From positions 1 through 64,000 of the forward strand of contig MU832146.1 of NCBI GenBank assembly GCA_029204225.1: a DNA stretch of 64,000 bases, read 5' to 3'. Positions 10,501 through 21,439 of this stretch are shown in pieces. Made by a program: the position numbers and the translations under genes. A model generated the notes under the pieces. It was given only the letters and a program-made list of their open reading frames with translations, was not told where the DNA came from and made no database searches. How positions within the stretch are numbered: the first letter of the stretch is position 1; every line of letters begins with the position of its first letter. This stretch comes from Diphasiastrum complanatum. Lineage: Eukaryota; Streptophyta; Lycopodiopsida; Lycopodiales; Lycopodiaceae.

Positions 10501-10940
10501 AAAAGATCAAGATAGTCTTTGATATCAAGATTAGATCCATCATGGATATAGTTCATTGTATGTGGACTAGTCAAGCTAGAAAGCATAATCTTGATAATCA
10601 TCATTGTTTCACATCTTATGATCTTGATCTCCATGATCCTTATGAGGCTTGGAAGCCTCAGATTTCTCTATTTATGGTGCATCCATCATGCAAGTGGAAC
10701 TTTCAAAGCAAAGATCATCATCAAGCATGGAGGAAGCCCATGATCATACTGGCATATTGGTGGAGCACTCTTCAAAGGCATTGGCAAGAGATCTCTACCA
10801 AAGAGATCTTATCATGCATATGGTGAGTGTGCTGCTATGATGGATCCCTTGGCTGATCTTCACTTCTTATGCGTAATCAAAAAGATTTACAAACTTCTCA
10901 AGTGATCTAGTACCTTTCCAAACTATTTTTTGAGGAGGAG
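10501..10940 (+). other. Copia B 3' internal region and polypurine tract
   Basis: Continues the module shared with Copia D: a 94-codon frame from 10542 contains NLDNHHCF and, further on, DPYEAWKPQISL, matching NLDNHRKC and DHYETWRSRISI of the D ORF. It ends in TGAGGAGGAG (10931-10940), the polypurine tract before the 3' LTR. No RNase H is present. Confidence 0.65.
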
Positions 10941-11011
10941 TGTGAGAAATTGGCAAAAATCTAGCTTGGTATTTTTTATGATAGAAGTTTGTAAGTGAAT
11001 CTCACATGTGT
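10941..11011 (+). repeat. Copia B 3' LTR, truncated after 71 bp
   Basis: Identical to the first 71 bases of the 5' LTR except for about one substitution, then abruptly switches inside CTCACATGTGT to Copia C integrase sequence. The shared TGT at the switch point suggests microhomology joining. Confidence 0.85.
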
Positions 11012-12235
11012 ACATCAAGGACTCCACAACAAAATGGAGTGGCTGAAAGGAAGAATAGGACTTTATGTGAAAGTGCTAAAGCTATGAGGTTAAGTGCTAA
11101 TCTTGACAAACCATTTTGGGATCAAGCTTTGTTGTGTGCCAATTTCTTGTGCAATAGGTGGCCGAGTGCTATTTTGGATGGAAGGACACCTTTTGAGATG
11201 CTATTCAAGAGGAGGCCGAGTGTCAACTTTCTAAGAACCTTTGGATGCACATGCTATGTCAACATTACTCTTGATGATAGGACCAAGGAGGATCCATCTT
11301 CAAGAAGAGGTATTTTTGTTGGATATAGTGAGGTGAGTAAAGCCTACAAGGTTTACATTCCTTCTACTAACAAAGTGATTATTGGTAGAGATGCCATTTT
11401 TGATGAGGGAAACATTCCAAAGGTGTCTTCAAGCATGATTTATGGTAAAGTAGATGGATCTAACATTCTTGATGTTGATGAGAATGATCCTACTTTGGAT
11501 GGTGGTGATGATGGACCTTCATCAAGTCAAAAGCCAAGGAGAACATCAAGAGAAAGACAAGTACCTTCAAGGCTCACATATGATCAAAAGGGTAAGCAAG
11601 TAGTTTCTGGAAATTATGTTGCTTTCCTAACCTCTTTTGATGAGCCTACAAGTGTAGATCAAGCAAGGAAAGAAGAGGAGTGGATCCAAGCAATGGATCT
11701 TGAGTATCGATCTCTTATGAAGAGTGGAACATCTTTTGGAAGATCTTCTTGTGTACATGGAGCTATGCAAGTGGATGGATGTTATCTTATTGTAAAATCA
11801 AGTAATGGATCTGGAAAACAAATTTTGTTCAATGACTTTGATGTTCAAGTTGAAGATCAAGAGGTTGATCTCAAAGCGCTTCAACTAGTCAAAAGGGAAG
11901 GTGGCAATTTGGAGCTAGTCAAGAACATCAAAGGAGAGGTAATTGGCAAAGGTGTTATGGATCTGTTTTTGCAGCATATTGAAGACTCAAGTAAGGTCAA
12001 AGGAGCAGCAAGGAAGTGTTGTTCAAATTTACTTTACTTGTTCTATCTCATGTTTGAGCAATTTCATGTGGATGTGTGTAAATTGTCAAGATATGGTAAA
12101 ACTAGCTACATTGGTGAGCATTGTTTTGATGTTGGATTTGTACTAGCATTCTTGGCTGATTTTGCTGATGGAAATGAAGCTATTGGAGGTTCATTATGTT
12201 CATGGTCAAGTCATCAAGGTATGATGGTATCTTGA
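11012..12235 (+). CDS. Copia C integrase C-terminus with unrelated in-frame tail
   Basis: About 408 residues. The first 240 are the Copia integrase C-terminal half: SRTPQQNGVAERKNRTL with the catalytic Glu, FWDQALLCANFLCNRWPS, FLRTFGCTCYVN, GIFVGYSEVSKAYKVY, GRDAIFDEG, then the linker with RRTSRERQVPSRLTYDQ and the RT entry (FLTSFDEP, EEWIQAMDLEYRSLMKS). At about 11720, where RT should continue, the frame carries on for 170 residues of sequence I do not recognise, including VKREGGNLELVKNIKGEVIG and a hydrophobic Cys-rich stretch (CCSNLLYLFYLMFEQFHVDV). No YVDD motif. The 5' half of the integrase is missing at the Copia B junction. The tail may be captured host sequence or element-specific. 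Confidence 0.75.
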   Translation, partial: TSRTPQQNGVAERKNRTLCESAKAMRLSANLDKPFWDQALLCANFLCNRWPSAILDGRTPFEMLFKRRPSVNFLRTFGCTCYVNITLDDRTKEDPSSRRGIFVGYSEVSKAYKVYIPSTNKVIIGRDAIFDEGNIPKVSSSMIYGKVDGSNILDVDENDPTLDGGDDGPSSSQKPRRTSRERQVPSRLTYDQKGKQVVSGNYVAFLTSFDEPTSVDQARKEEEWIQAMDLEYRSLMKSGTSFGRSSCVHGAMQVDGCYLIVKSSNGSGKQILFNDFDVQVEDQEVDLKALQLVKREGGNLELVKNIKGEVIGKGVMDLFLQHIEDSSKVKGAARKCCSNLLYLFYLMFEQFHVDVCKLSRYGKTSYIGEHCFDVGFVLAFLADFADGNEAIGGSLCSWSSHQGMMVS

Positions 12236-12468
12236 GGCAAGATGAAGATGGAGGCTCATTCATGGAGTATCATGGTGGATACAAGGCAACAAAGGACAAA
12301 GGAGGAGGAGACATGCAAGCAAAAGTTGATCACTCACATTTATCGTTTGTTTGCTGTATTTTTCCAGAGAGTTCAGAGTTGTAAGCATGGTGGAATCATT
12401 TCATTTACATTCTATTTTATTTTTCATGTTCTAGTCACATTTTTACATGTAAAATTGATGTAAGAAAT

Positions 12469-12499
12469 AGTGAAGCATCCCAAGAGGACACTATTCTCT
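12469..12499 (+). repeat. SEAS block, DNA copy in Copia C
   Basis: About 31 bases matching, with few changes, the block in Copia B (10450-10480) and the reverse complement of 55501-55531 in Copia D; the core reads GTGAAGCATCC.AAG.GGACACT. It lies in noncoding sequence between the C tail ORF and the RNase H remnant. Confidence 0.6.
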
Positions 12500-12620
12500 A
12501 TATCAATTATGGTTGTTTCTATTTTGAGCATTACATGATCATTGAAAGGAGATCTATTCATATGAAGAAGATCATTCTTATGATGGATCAAAGCTCTATT
12601 GGCAAAAACTATGCTAGGAG

Positions 12621-12961
12621 CATTGGAAGCTAGGAAAGCGAGTTTTGAGGTACATCATTGGAACTCGAGATTTTGGCATATTGTATGAGGGATCATCACC
12701 TAATCTTTTTGGATTTTCAGAATCAATCAGCCCAAAGAATGGCATCCAATCCTATCTTTCATGCTAGAAGCAAGCATATTGAGATACAATATCATTTTGT
12801 GAGGGAGCGAGTCATTGCAAAGGAGGTGGAGCTTCAACATGTGTCTTCAAGGGAATTTGTAGCTGATATCTTCACCAAAGCATTGGGAAAACACTTGTTG
12901 ATGAAGCATAGGACTTCACTTGGAGTATTATCAAATTCTATGCTAAAACTAGTTGAAGAGG
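12621..12961 (+). pseudogene. Copia C RT end and RNase H, internally deleted
   Basis: Starts with the Copia RT-RNase H connection (HWKLGKRVLRYIIGTRDFGI, LYEGSSPNLFGFSES), then a deletion removes the RNase H centre and shifts frame; it resumes with the RNase H end (NPIFHARSKHIEIQYHFVRE, EFVADIFTKALGKHLLMKHR) and stops at 12961. The polypurine stretch GAAGAGGGAG follows and abuts the 3' LTR. The HIEI and DIFTKAL motifs are diagnostic of Copia. Confidence 0.85.
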
Positions 12962-12964
12962 GAG

Positions 12965-13617
12965 TGTGAAAGATTCAACTAGTTTCATCACATTTTGCAA
13001 TATTTCCATATTTGGCATATTGAGGCCAAAACTTGTTTTAGACTTAGAGGTTGACTTTTCAAGTTCATTAGTCTAAATTTCATCTGAATAGACACTTTTT
13101 GAAAGTGTGGGAAAGATAGAATGCGAGTTTGAGTAGATTCAATTTGAATAAGTTGGGTACATTGAATCTAGACCCAAAATTGGTAGGGTTAGCATTTTGG
13201 TGAGAAAGCCAGTGGAGTGGAAAAATAGGGTTTGGACCTGCTATAAAAGGATGTAACTCATGGAGAGATTCATCTTCTCTCTTCTCTATCTCATTTCATG
13301 CTTATACATGGTTCTCTTGGGTTCTACTATCCATTGGTGCACTATCTTGGTGATTGCTTGCAATTCTATGTGTAGAATGATCTATATTTGCTATTTTTGG
13401 ATCCACAAGTGTGAAATACAGTAACTTGCTGGTTTTGTATGGACAAAAATAGTACATGATCATTTCATTCAAGTTTGATCAAGTTCTATTAGTGTTTGCA
13501 TCTCAAATTGTGTGTAGATGCTGATTTTTCTACATTGGTGAAATTGGTAGTGTATTTCTCTTTCTAACCAAAGATCATTCAAGTAGATTGGATCTTAAGG
13601 ATCTGAAATCTTTCACA
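12965..13617 (+). repeat. Copia C 3' LTR (653 bp)
   Basis: Starts TGTGAAAGATT and ends AATCTTTCACA, an 11-bp perfect terminal inverted repeat. A TATA box (CTATAAAAGG at 13241) sits in the second quarter. The 5' partner LTR is not in the window, so a TSD cannot be tested. Confidence 0.85.
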
Positions 13618-13639
13618 TCTTGCACAAGAAGATAGATCA

Positions 13640-14600
13640 CTCAGTGATATGTAAATACACCCATAGTCGACATCGACAAAACATAGCCTGGAGAACTGGA
13701 GAGAGTGGAAGCCAAAAAGCCACCTAAGATAGTTTGTGTACCACATAGAAATAGAACCGTAGTCAGACAGATTCGTGACATAGACCTTAGACCTAGGATT
13801 GGAAACCTAGATCTGAGTCGCACTTTGAATGAATTGAGAAACTTTCACCCACAGTCCAGCGGAAGGTGAAGCAGATGATGAGGCCGATAAATTTGGGAAT
13901 GAGGAGGATAGAATCACCTATGATAGGAAAAGTGGACATCAACATAGTAGACCGATATTGTCCCAAAGTTGATGCCACTATAGATGGTTTAGTTATCCAA
14001 GGAGCTACGGTAGATGCGGGATCGATAGTGAATATAGTAAGCCTAGAACTGGCAGACATGATTGGAATAGACCTGGAGCCCACTTCACTAATTGCCTTGC
14101 AATTGGCCAACAACTTTGTCATCAAACCTGGAGGAGAAATGAGATCTGTCTCTATTACAGTTGTTGGAAAGACTGTGAATGTGGACTTCTATGTCATGAG
14201 AATGTTGGCAGGCTATAAGAGTTATTTTCTCCTATTAGGGAGGCATTGGTTATGATTAAGTGACTGCATAGTAGACATTCCTGCAAGACTATTGATTTTT
14301 GGTATAGGGAAGAGTCGACTGGTAGTTGATGGATACCCTGAGACCCCTCAATTAAGCCCCTATATTCTCTTCGGAATGGGAATAAGTGTCTAGTGATGAA
14401 TCAAAAACTGATACAGATAATGATGAACCAAAACATGAAGATGTGCTAGAGATTGAGTGGAATGCACCAAAAGAGAAACCTAAGAGGGTATGAGATCCTG
14501 ATATCCACATAAGAGATGACCACAACTCGGATTTTGAAGCTAAAACGCCTGTAAATAAAAAACCATTAGATCCCTCTTCACTCAAATTGATCAAGAATTG
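13640..14600 (+). pseudogene. Ty3/gypsy gag-pro region remnant
   Basis: Contains a retropepsin-like domain in the ORF 13866-14255: the flap and active-site region reads GATVDAGSIVNIVS, where canonical gypsy proteases have D[TS]G[AS]S, and it ends in the hallmark YFLLLGRHWL. Upstream (13670-13860) a basic stretch in another frame (RNRTVVRQIRDIDLRPRI) and downstream an acidic segment (SSDESKTDTDNDEPKHED) flank it, as in gypsy gag-pol before RT. Stops and frame changes show decay; RT is missing. Copia C's LTR lies 23 bp to the left. Confidence 0.65.
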
Positions 14601-14676
14601 AAGTTACTACTCATAGATTATGTCTAGATATCAAAATCTATGATTCTAGTATGAAGTGAAATTCATTTCTTGAAAT

Positions 14677-14689
14677 GGATCTGATACCA
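14677..14689 (-). promoter_or_regulatory. Primer binding site, minus strand
   Basis: Minus strand TGGTATCAGATCC, one base from the usual iMet PBS, abutting the LTR at 14690-15368. Confidence 0.7.
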
Positions 14690-15368
14690 TGATAAAAATG
14701 CAGAAAAATAATCCCATTTGATCCTAGAAATAATGGATAAAGCACCTACTTAAGATCCAAACAAGATCTAGAAGTTAGATTACTAATCAATGCATTGATT
14801 CCTAGCTTATCTTGGCTTGAACTCCATGAATTATCTTCAAGACTCTTCACACGTGTGAAAGTATGGCCTGATGTTGCCTGTGTACTATACCTACAACTCC
14901 AAACTCATTCAATCATCACAAAAAATCATATGCCAATAGCATTCATCAATCAAATCATAGACTCAAACTAGTCAAGAAGGAAAATCTCGATTTTGCTCAT
15001 TATTAGATGGAAATCCCATCACATATTTATACACGTAGAGCTCGGATCTGAGCATATTAGGGCTTATATGTATTCATCATAACCTAACCCTAACATCTAA
15101 CCTAAAGATCCACTTGATCCACCCTATTTAGGGTCAATGCCTCAAGATCCAAAAACAATGAGAAAAATGCTATTTTTAGCTCCTACTTTTTCTCTACCCC
15201 ATCTATCCACTCTTTGGACATATCCCAAAGGTACCATTCCAAAGCTAGATTAATGATTTGACTTAGAATAAGGTATCCTATGCTTTTGTCATGTGTGACA
15301 TCCCACAACATGGTCTCAAAGTCATTTACAAGTGGTAATTGTGCAGACTAGCTTGTGTAAATTTAACC
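14690..15368 (-). repeat. Copia LTR, minus strand (679 bp), partner of 27517-28194
   Basis: Reverse complement is homologous end to end to the LTR at 27517-28194 (678 bp), including the iMet-type PBS position and shared blocks around the TTCACACGTGTGAAA palindrome (14846-14860 here, TTCACACATGTGAAG in the other copy). Its internal region, to the left, has been replaced by gypsy sequence. Confidence 0.8.
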
Positions 15369-15489
15369 GTACTCAAGTCAACAAGGTGAATAATATACAT
15401 GCATGTTTCCATGTTCATAAAGAATTTGCTAATATAAGTTAAACATGATTTCCAACATTATGCTAACATGACATGTACTTGATTTTTGT

Positions 15490-16190
15490 TTCTCGCAGAA
15501 AAACTATTTTCAAGATAAAATATGGTGCACATGCATCAAGCGTGATGGGAAAAAGATGCGTGAAAGACGCATTGCTGAAAATCATTTGTGGAAGTTTGGA
15601 CGAAAAGATGAGAGTCAACCATCGAATTTGGAAGACGTTGAGATTTGTTACATTTATATGACTGTTTTTTATTATAATGCTTGTCAATCTATGTATAGCC
15701 CTTATTGAATTTGTTTAATGTGTGTAGCCAATACATCGAATGTCATTCCACGATGTTGATCCATCCATATTTAGTTACAATCAACATCAAGTTTTGATAG
15801 ACATGAGAGAGCAAAGAACAAAACAAAGTGAAGAGGCAAATACAATTGGAGAAAAGAGTAATGCACTGGATTCTAATGATGATGGTGAGGTACAACACTA
15901 TGAAGCAATGCACAATATGTTTGAATCTTAATTTGAAACAAATGTGAACGATGCTACGCACACATCTTCTAATGAAAATGGAGATTATGAACAATTTGAG
16001 ATGGATGATGACGAGATTCTATTGCATCAAGAGACAGACACCCCTTTGTATCCAGGAGCATCCATTTCGAGACAAGTTATGTCAATTTTTATTCTAAACC
16101 TTCAAGCAACATACAAAATGGAGTGACGTAGTGTCACATCATTATTTGGGTACTTAAAGCATAACACAACTTTTGTACTTTATAGCTTAT
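15490..16190 (+). pseudogene. CACTA transposase (TNP2) N-terminal region, two exons
   Basis: Exon 1 holds the same zinc module as at 1.95 kb (a Cys pair, then RERRIAENHLWKFGRKDE). After an AT-rich intron ending TGTGTAG at about 15727, exon 2 carries an acidic linker and the block LLHQETDTPLYPGASISRQV with SIFILNLQATYKM and SLFGYLKHNTTF, matching the PLYPG...F..L region that precedes the LPEGN block of TNP2. One in-frame stop at 15929 and another after YKME. This piece and the fragment at 59-358 cover consecutive parts of the protein but sit far apart. Confidence 0.7.
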
Positions 16191-16249
16191 TTACAAGTTG
16201 ATCTTTTTTTCTTTTCTAACAATCCACATTGCTGTTTTTTCTCAAGTTG

Positions 16250-17790
16250 TTGCATAGAATAATTTATTCAGATATTCATATTGGGAAAAAATGCCACGTT
16301 GTTACGAATTGGTTGAAACAATGAGACAAAAATATCACAATTTCATATCCATACTTAACAAAATACGACAATGCAAACACACCAGTTTTGAAATAGATTT
16401 CTTGAACATGTTGTGTCATCATAAATCTCCAATTGATCACACATTTCCACACCTATTTCAATACTAACTTTGACACATTGGAACAATTAACTGAAACATA
16501 ATACATCTTACAAGCAACTGACTCATTCCGTAATTCATATCGATTCCAAAAATATAGTTGGCTTATCCACAATTAACAAACTCAAACATGGCGTGTTGAT
16601 TGAGTCAGAGTTTTTTATTTGGGCTTTTTTTTGTAATTTGGCTATATTTTTGTTTTCTTATTAGAAAATTTTTAAATTTGACCATCAAAACCAAAAGTTT
16701 TATAGCCCAACTTTGATATGATTATGATAGATTTGAAACTATTTAGCCATGAATCTTGACAACTTAACTTTATGTAAAAGAAATATTTAATACATGAAAC
16801 TATTTTTTGCCTACCTTTCTATACTTATAGATTTAAACAAAAAATAAATCGCCAACTCTATGATAATTTCGATATTTTATAAGTTGAAATAAAAATCATT
16901 GGATTGATTTGTGTGCTTCAAATCTAAACATCAATGATGGATTGGTCAATGGTGCCAAAGGATACAAAACAAAAACAACAATTATGGCGAAGACATTATC
17001 TGGATACAATTCAACGACACAAATATAGGTGCCAAAACTAGATATGAAAAGAATCATATTTACAACCAAGAAATTGACAGAATGTGGACACCTATATGAC
17101 GACTTGTCAAATTAATAAAAATTGGAAACAATCATCTGAACATCATCACTAGAAAACAATTTCCAATCCAAATGGCTATAGGACGGACAATACATTCAGC
17201 ACAAGAACAAACTCGCATTCATTCCAAAAGGTATCAAAGCACATGGTTTGACTTATACAACACTTTCAAGAATCAAGGATACTGATAATCTGATTTACCT
17301 CCTACAACCATTGCAAAGAGAAACTTCATCGTTGACAAAATAGCGAAACAAGAAATGCAAACTACATGACACAGCTGCTTGGAAGCTCGATGTCCTCAGC
17401 ATTAACTATTTTGTAAGCAAACACCTCATCATATGCTCTTTCAACACAATATCCTTACAAAAATACCACGGTGACCTAAAATTGAACGACCACTTCATGA
17501 ATTCCAATATAGTTTGCTTACAAAAAATATGTCAAAAACAAACAAGCAGCTACTTTTGACACATATTTCAAATCTACAATAACTTTTAATTTGCTGAAAA
17601 TGCAAAATGCCACAACATTCAACACCAATGACATTAAGGCACACAATTCCACATGCACATAATCGCTACATACAAGCATCTAGAGGCAGACCTCAAATCA
17701 CGGCTACAAATTTTCCACAATGTACTAGAAACAATACCCACAAATGTGCCTATGACAATAATAGGCGACTTCAACATTGATATTTTAAAG
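16250..17790 (+). pseudogene. Helentron-type (Helitron2) Pif1 helicase plus endonuclease remnant
   Basis: Several frames together spell a Pif1/RecD-like helicase: CYELVETMRQKYHNFISILN, then NLNINDGLVNGAKG, IIWIQFNDTNIGAKTRYEKN, WTPI, RKQFPIQMAIGRTIHSAQEQ (the QFP...A.TIHkSQG motif) and HGLTYTTLSRIKD near the C-terminus. Further 3' come FNTISLQKYHGDL with NSNIVCLQKI and finally TIIGDFNIDIL, the motifs of an endonuclease/exonuclease/phosphatase domain. Helicase followed by such an endonuclease is the arrangement of Helentrons (Helitron2), rolling-circle transposons. The Rep nuclease, which would be upstream, is not seen. Many frameshifts and stops; ends at 17790 where a repeat array begins. Confidence 0.7.
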
Positions 17791-18115
17791 CGTCGGAGTC
17801 CCGACACTTTTTTACAGAATAGTTTCTGACAACGTCCGACAGCTATTTGTGACGGATGAGGGTGTGTCGGATTGCGATTTCTAAGTAAATATCAAATTCA
17901 GACGTTTGTTAACAGGACATTGTTTTGTGGCATCGGACGTATGCCCGCCGACATATATCCGACATACGCCCGACGGATAAATGTGTGTCAAATTGCGGCA
18001 TCTAAGGAAATGCAAAATTCGAATGTCTATTAACAAAGTGCTATTTGGAGGCATCCGACGGATGTATGGGACGTATGCTTGATAGATTATTATGTCAGAA
18101 TCTGACGTCTTTGAT
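17790..18115. repeat. Degenerate 107-121-bp repeats rich in TCCGACG
   Basis: A unit beginning TGTGTCGGATTGCG (17863) recurs 121 bp later as TGTGTCAAATTGCG and again, more worn, about 107 bp on. Each contains clusters of TCCGAC/GTCGGA in both orientations, starting with CGTCGGAGTCCCGACA at 17791. Such short direct and inverted motifs resemble subterminal repeats of DNA transposons (CACTA type); the assignment is tentative. Confidence 0.55.
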
Positions 18116-19410
18116 TAGGTTCTAAAAAAAAAATGTGCAAAATTTTGTGATCAGGCTATTTTTGGAGTCATGTTCTTGGAGAGGCATTATTCTTGGATTG
18201 CTTTTGGGGCAATATTTATGGATTGCATTCAACATTTGGATCAAATAACAAGAATGAGGTACTTTCTATTCATACATTATGAATTGAAATATCTTATTGC
18301 ATTATTTCATGCACACTATGAATTGCAATATCTTTTTACATTATTTCATGCACATTATAAATTGCATTTGATTCATATACATCATATTGCTCTTTGGAAT
18401 CCGACATTGCACATAGTTTTAAAATTCCTAGTTAGTTATTACATTTCACATCTTGGAATCCGAGATTGCCCATATTTTGGAATTCGACATTGCATTTCTT
18501 GGTGCAACATTGCACATACAAAAACCAATAATAATATTGTGATCAATTGTAATAATATATTGATAATGTCAATCCATATATTACAAAATTGCTGCTTTCG
18601 CAGTCTCTCTAGCATCATATATTTATGATAGATCAACTATAACTTAAAAAACCTAATCTACTTGTCATCGTCGTCTTGACATCCGCTCTGCATGAATACA
18701 AGCAACGAGACAATATTAGTATTTAATGCTTGACTAATGGTTAAGAGTGCACATGTTTTTACAACGATAATATACGGAGAATACAAAATTTAAATGTTTC
18801 AGAGAAACTTACATGTGGAGGATGACCCTCGCTCTTCAATTTATTGACTAAATTAAATGCCTCACATGATTCCCTAAGTCATATTCGTAGTCTTCTTTAG
18901 TTGGAAGACTTCCATAGTCCACCAACTATCCATTCAATCTAAGTTTAAATTAGTTAAGGCTTGGTTGGAGTAGCTAGTCATAATGCATATTAAAAAAGAA
19001 AATCATATGAAATTGTCTATAAGTATATATTCTTATCATGTGACAACAACATTAGTTTAAACCTTATTTGTTATACATTTTTTATATTCAATAAATGAAT
19101 TACAAGATGAGATTTTCTATTTGAAAACATGAATAGTCTCAAAATATTTAAATTTGTGTTATTCATAAACATACAATACATTACAATGAACCCTAATGCT
19201 TAAATGTAAAACCTTTATCCAAAAAAATATTAAAATATAAAACCGTAATCCAAAAATATATTGAAATGATGTAGAAAAGAAAATCAATCACAAAATTTTA
19301 ATGCATATTAGAGCTAGACTTTCATACCTATGATAACAAAAAAAGGATGAATGTGTGTTTATAACCTACAACAAGATGCAAAAGAATCATATAAGAATCA
19401 TACTATCTAC
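18116..19410. other. Unassigned interval with small tandem repeats
   Basis: At 18268-18380 a 39-bp unit (CACTATGAATTGCAATATC...TTTCATG) repeats nearly three times, producing a spurious 152-codon ORF. At 18400-18500 a GGAATCCGACATTGC motif recurs three times. The rest to 19410 is AT-rich with nothing recognisable. Confidence 0.5.
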
Positions 19411-19421
19411 TCCCCCCCCCC

Positions 19422-19480
<59 letters not shown>
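19411..19480. repeat. Poly-C then (CT)n microsatellite
   Basis: About 11 C followed by roughly 27 CT dinucleotides. Confidence 0.95.
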
Positions 19481-19484
<4 letters not shown>

Positions 19485-19539
19485 AAACGCTAATTTCAAA
19501 GAAACCCTAACTTTTCACACTTCTTATTTTGAAGGTCGC

Positions 19540-20126
19540 ATTTTCACATGTTTTGCAACTATGATTGAGCCTTGATGGCTCCCCATCTTGATACTCATAG
19601 TTTTTCTTGGAGTCCTCGGGTCTTGAGCTTGCTCCTCCACTTGACTTGACTCCAAACCATCAATGAATTGAATAAGGTGTTGATCCAAAGGTGCTTCTTC
19701 AAGTTTACAAATCATCCACTTTTGAAAGATCACATTTCCACCATTGACAAATTCTTTGGTGGAAAATAAGTAGATTCTACAGTCTCTATTTGAAGTGCAA
19801 AACACTACCATTATTCCTATCATTGAGATAGGATAATCTTTGGGCCTTACATTGGAATGATCATTTTCAAAGCATGTGGACCCAAAGATTTCCAATACAA
19901 ATGATGTTGCATTTTTTATGACATTATTCAAACTATTACAAAAATAGTTATTTAATGAAATTGCTTTATCAACAACAAATGGAGATTTGAAAACATCTAA
20001 TTTCATTGTCTTGTCATAAAGAGTACTAAATATCATAGATCTTAAAGATAAGCAACAAGTCACTCCATGTCTACTAATACTATCCAACAAGTATTCAAAG
20101 ATAGTAGACTTTCCAATGTTCACCAT
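19540..20126 (-). pseudogene. Diverged Copia integrase C-terminal-like ORF
   Basis: A 200-codon ORF whose centre follows the order of the Copia integrase C-terminus: LEIFGSTCFEN (compare LRVFGCLCFVH in Copia E), then RPKDYPISMIGIMVVF (compare RKKEDPSACKGIMVGY) and GGNVIFQKW (compare SRDVVFHED). Spacing between these blocks is conserved but identity is low, and the catalytic part is absent. It lies between a CT microsatellite and a CACTA fragment on the same strand. The bases 20127-20405 continue open frames on the minus strand that I cannot assign. Alternative: chance similarity; hence moderate confidence. Confidence 0.4.
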
Positions 20127-20405
20127 CCTTGCAAGATGTACACTTGAAATGAAAATTTGCAGGCAATTTGATGACTTGGCCTTTGTTCATTAAGGACCTC
20201 CTTGGAACTCTCATGCTTTGAGGCTGATCCTCAAGATCTTCCTTCTTTTGATGCTCTCCTCTTGAGTGATCTCCTCCTTTGCCAAGCTCACACACTCAAA
20301 AGCAACACTAGCTTCCAACTTAAACAATCTTCCATGTTTGCTTGTTCTTCTCGATTGATATATCTTCTTTTCTTTTTGGCTTTTTCGTACCTTGAAGTCC
20401 ACTTT

Positions 20406-20929
20406 TCATATGTCCACAATTATATGGTATGAACTTGTCAAATTTTTTTTATATTGAGATGAAAGTCTCTTTTCCACACCATTTCCTTTTGGTACTTCAC
20501 CCTTAACACGTTCATCTTCTTCTTCACACCACATTTTTTGTTTGTAGGATGCAATTGTGAGATTATTTAGGTGATATAAAACAAAGATTCTTGTACAAAC
20601 CAACCTTCTATAATGTTGACTTCTGGGCTTGCCTTTTGTCTCACAAAGCCCTTTAAAACTTTCATAACACGGTGCACAGGTCCTGCAATTGATGCTTCTT
20701 CCACCAAATGCACTAGAACATGAACTTGTATATCCAAAAAAGAAGTTGAAAAATCTCTTTCCAACAAACATACCATTTCGATCATTCGGATTTTCATGGA
20801 ATCCAATTCATTATTTTTATTTCTTTTGAGGAAATTGACCTGCAAGATTGACTTAACACTAGGTTGTTTAACACATAAAAATATTGAAATAACACACAAC
20901 CTAATCATCAATGATGAATTGTAAAACAT
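20406..20929 (-). pseudogene. CACTA transposase C-terminal part (DUF4218)
   Basis: Reads LLERDFSTSFLDIQVHVLVH then LVEEASIAGPVHRVMKVLKG, FVRQKASPEVNIIEGWFVQE and SLFYIT, the conserved DUF4218 block found after the TNP2 core (compare the copy at 40112-40500, which keeps WM...MKTLKGFVRPKARPE). A second frame over 20406-20771 carries the C-terminal continuation (EEDERVKGEVPKGNGV, matching ELVVGKVPRGKGV of the other copy). One frame change separates them. Only this domain remains. Confidence 0.75.
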
Positions 20930-21439
20930 ATTTTGTATGTCATCATTGAAAGAACCTCAAATAAAAAGTGGAAGTATGAATTGCAGCATCTTATGCCAAT
21001 CATGAGATTTCAATCCACTTAATTTACCAACACGAAATCTTATGAAACGGAACAATATCCTAAAAACGGGTAACTATTTTATGATCTTTTAATTTTTGCC
21101 AAAAATATACTCTTTCATGAAGAAATTTCCAAAAACCACAAATTTTTTTTTGCAAACAATATGCTTTTTAGCAAAAAAAAAACTTATAAAATGTTAAAAA
21201 ATATAATTTTTAATAAAATCATTAAAAATTAAAGATATTAAAAATAAGCAAAATATACAGACATTTATGATGTTTTTATAGTCTAAATTGACTTCCATGA
21301 AAATAACTCAAAGAATACATTTGAAGCCAGTTACAATAAATCCACAAATTTTGAAAACACTTAAAAAAAATTATATGTTCTCAGACGAGTTTGCATCTCC
21401 CTGTAGAACAACTAATCAGACAGATCTTGATTCTACTAA
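20930..21439. other. AT-rich interval, nothing recognised
   Basis: Very AT-rich with homopolymer runs; no convincing coding sequence. Confidence 0.5.

Noticed and set aside
17750-17790. IIGDFNIDIL read as a LINE endonuclease
   Set aside because: No LINE reverse transcriptase nearby and a Pif1 helicase lies directly upstream on the same strand, so the Helentron reading is preferred; not fully excluded.
18170-18628. 152-codon ORF with HYELKYL repeats
   Set aside because: Produced by a 39-bp tandem repeat; no family similarity.
19351-19575. 74-codon ORF with Ser-Leu repeats
   Set aside because: Runs through the CT microsatellite at 19411-19480.
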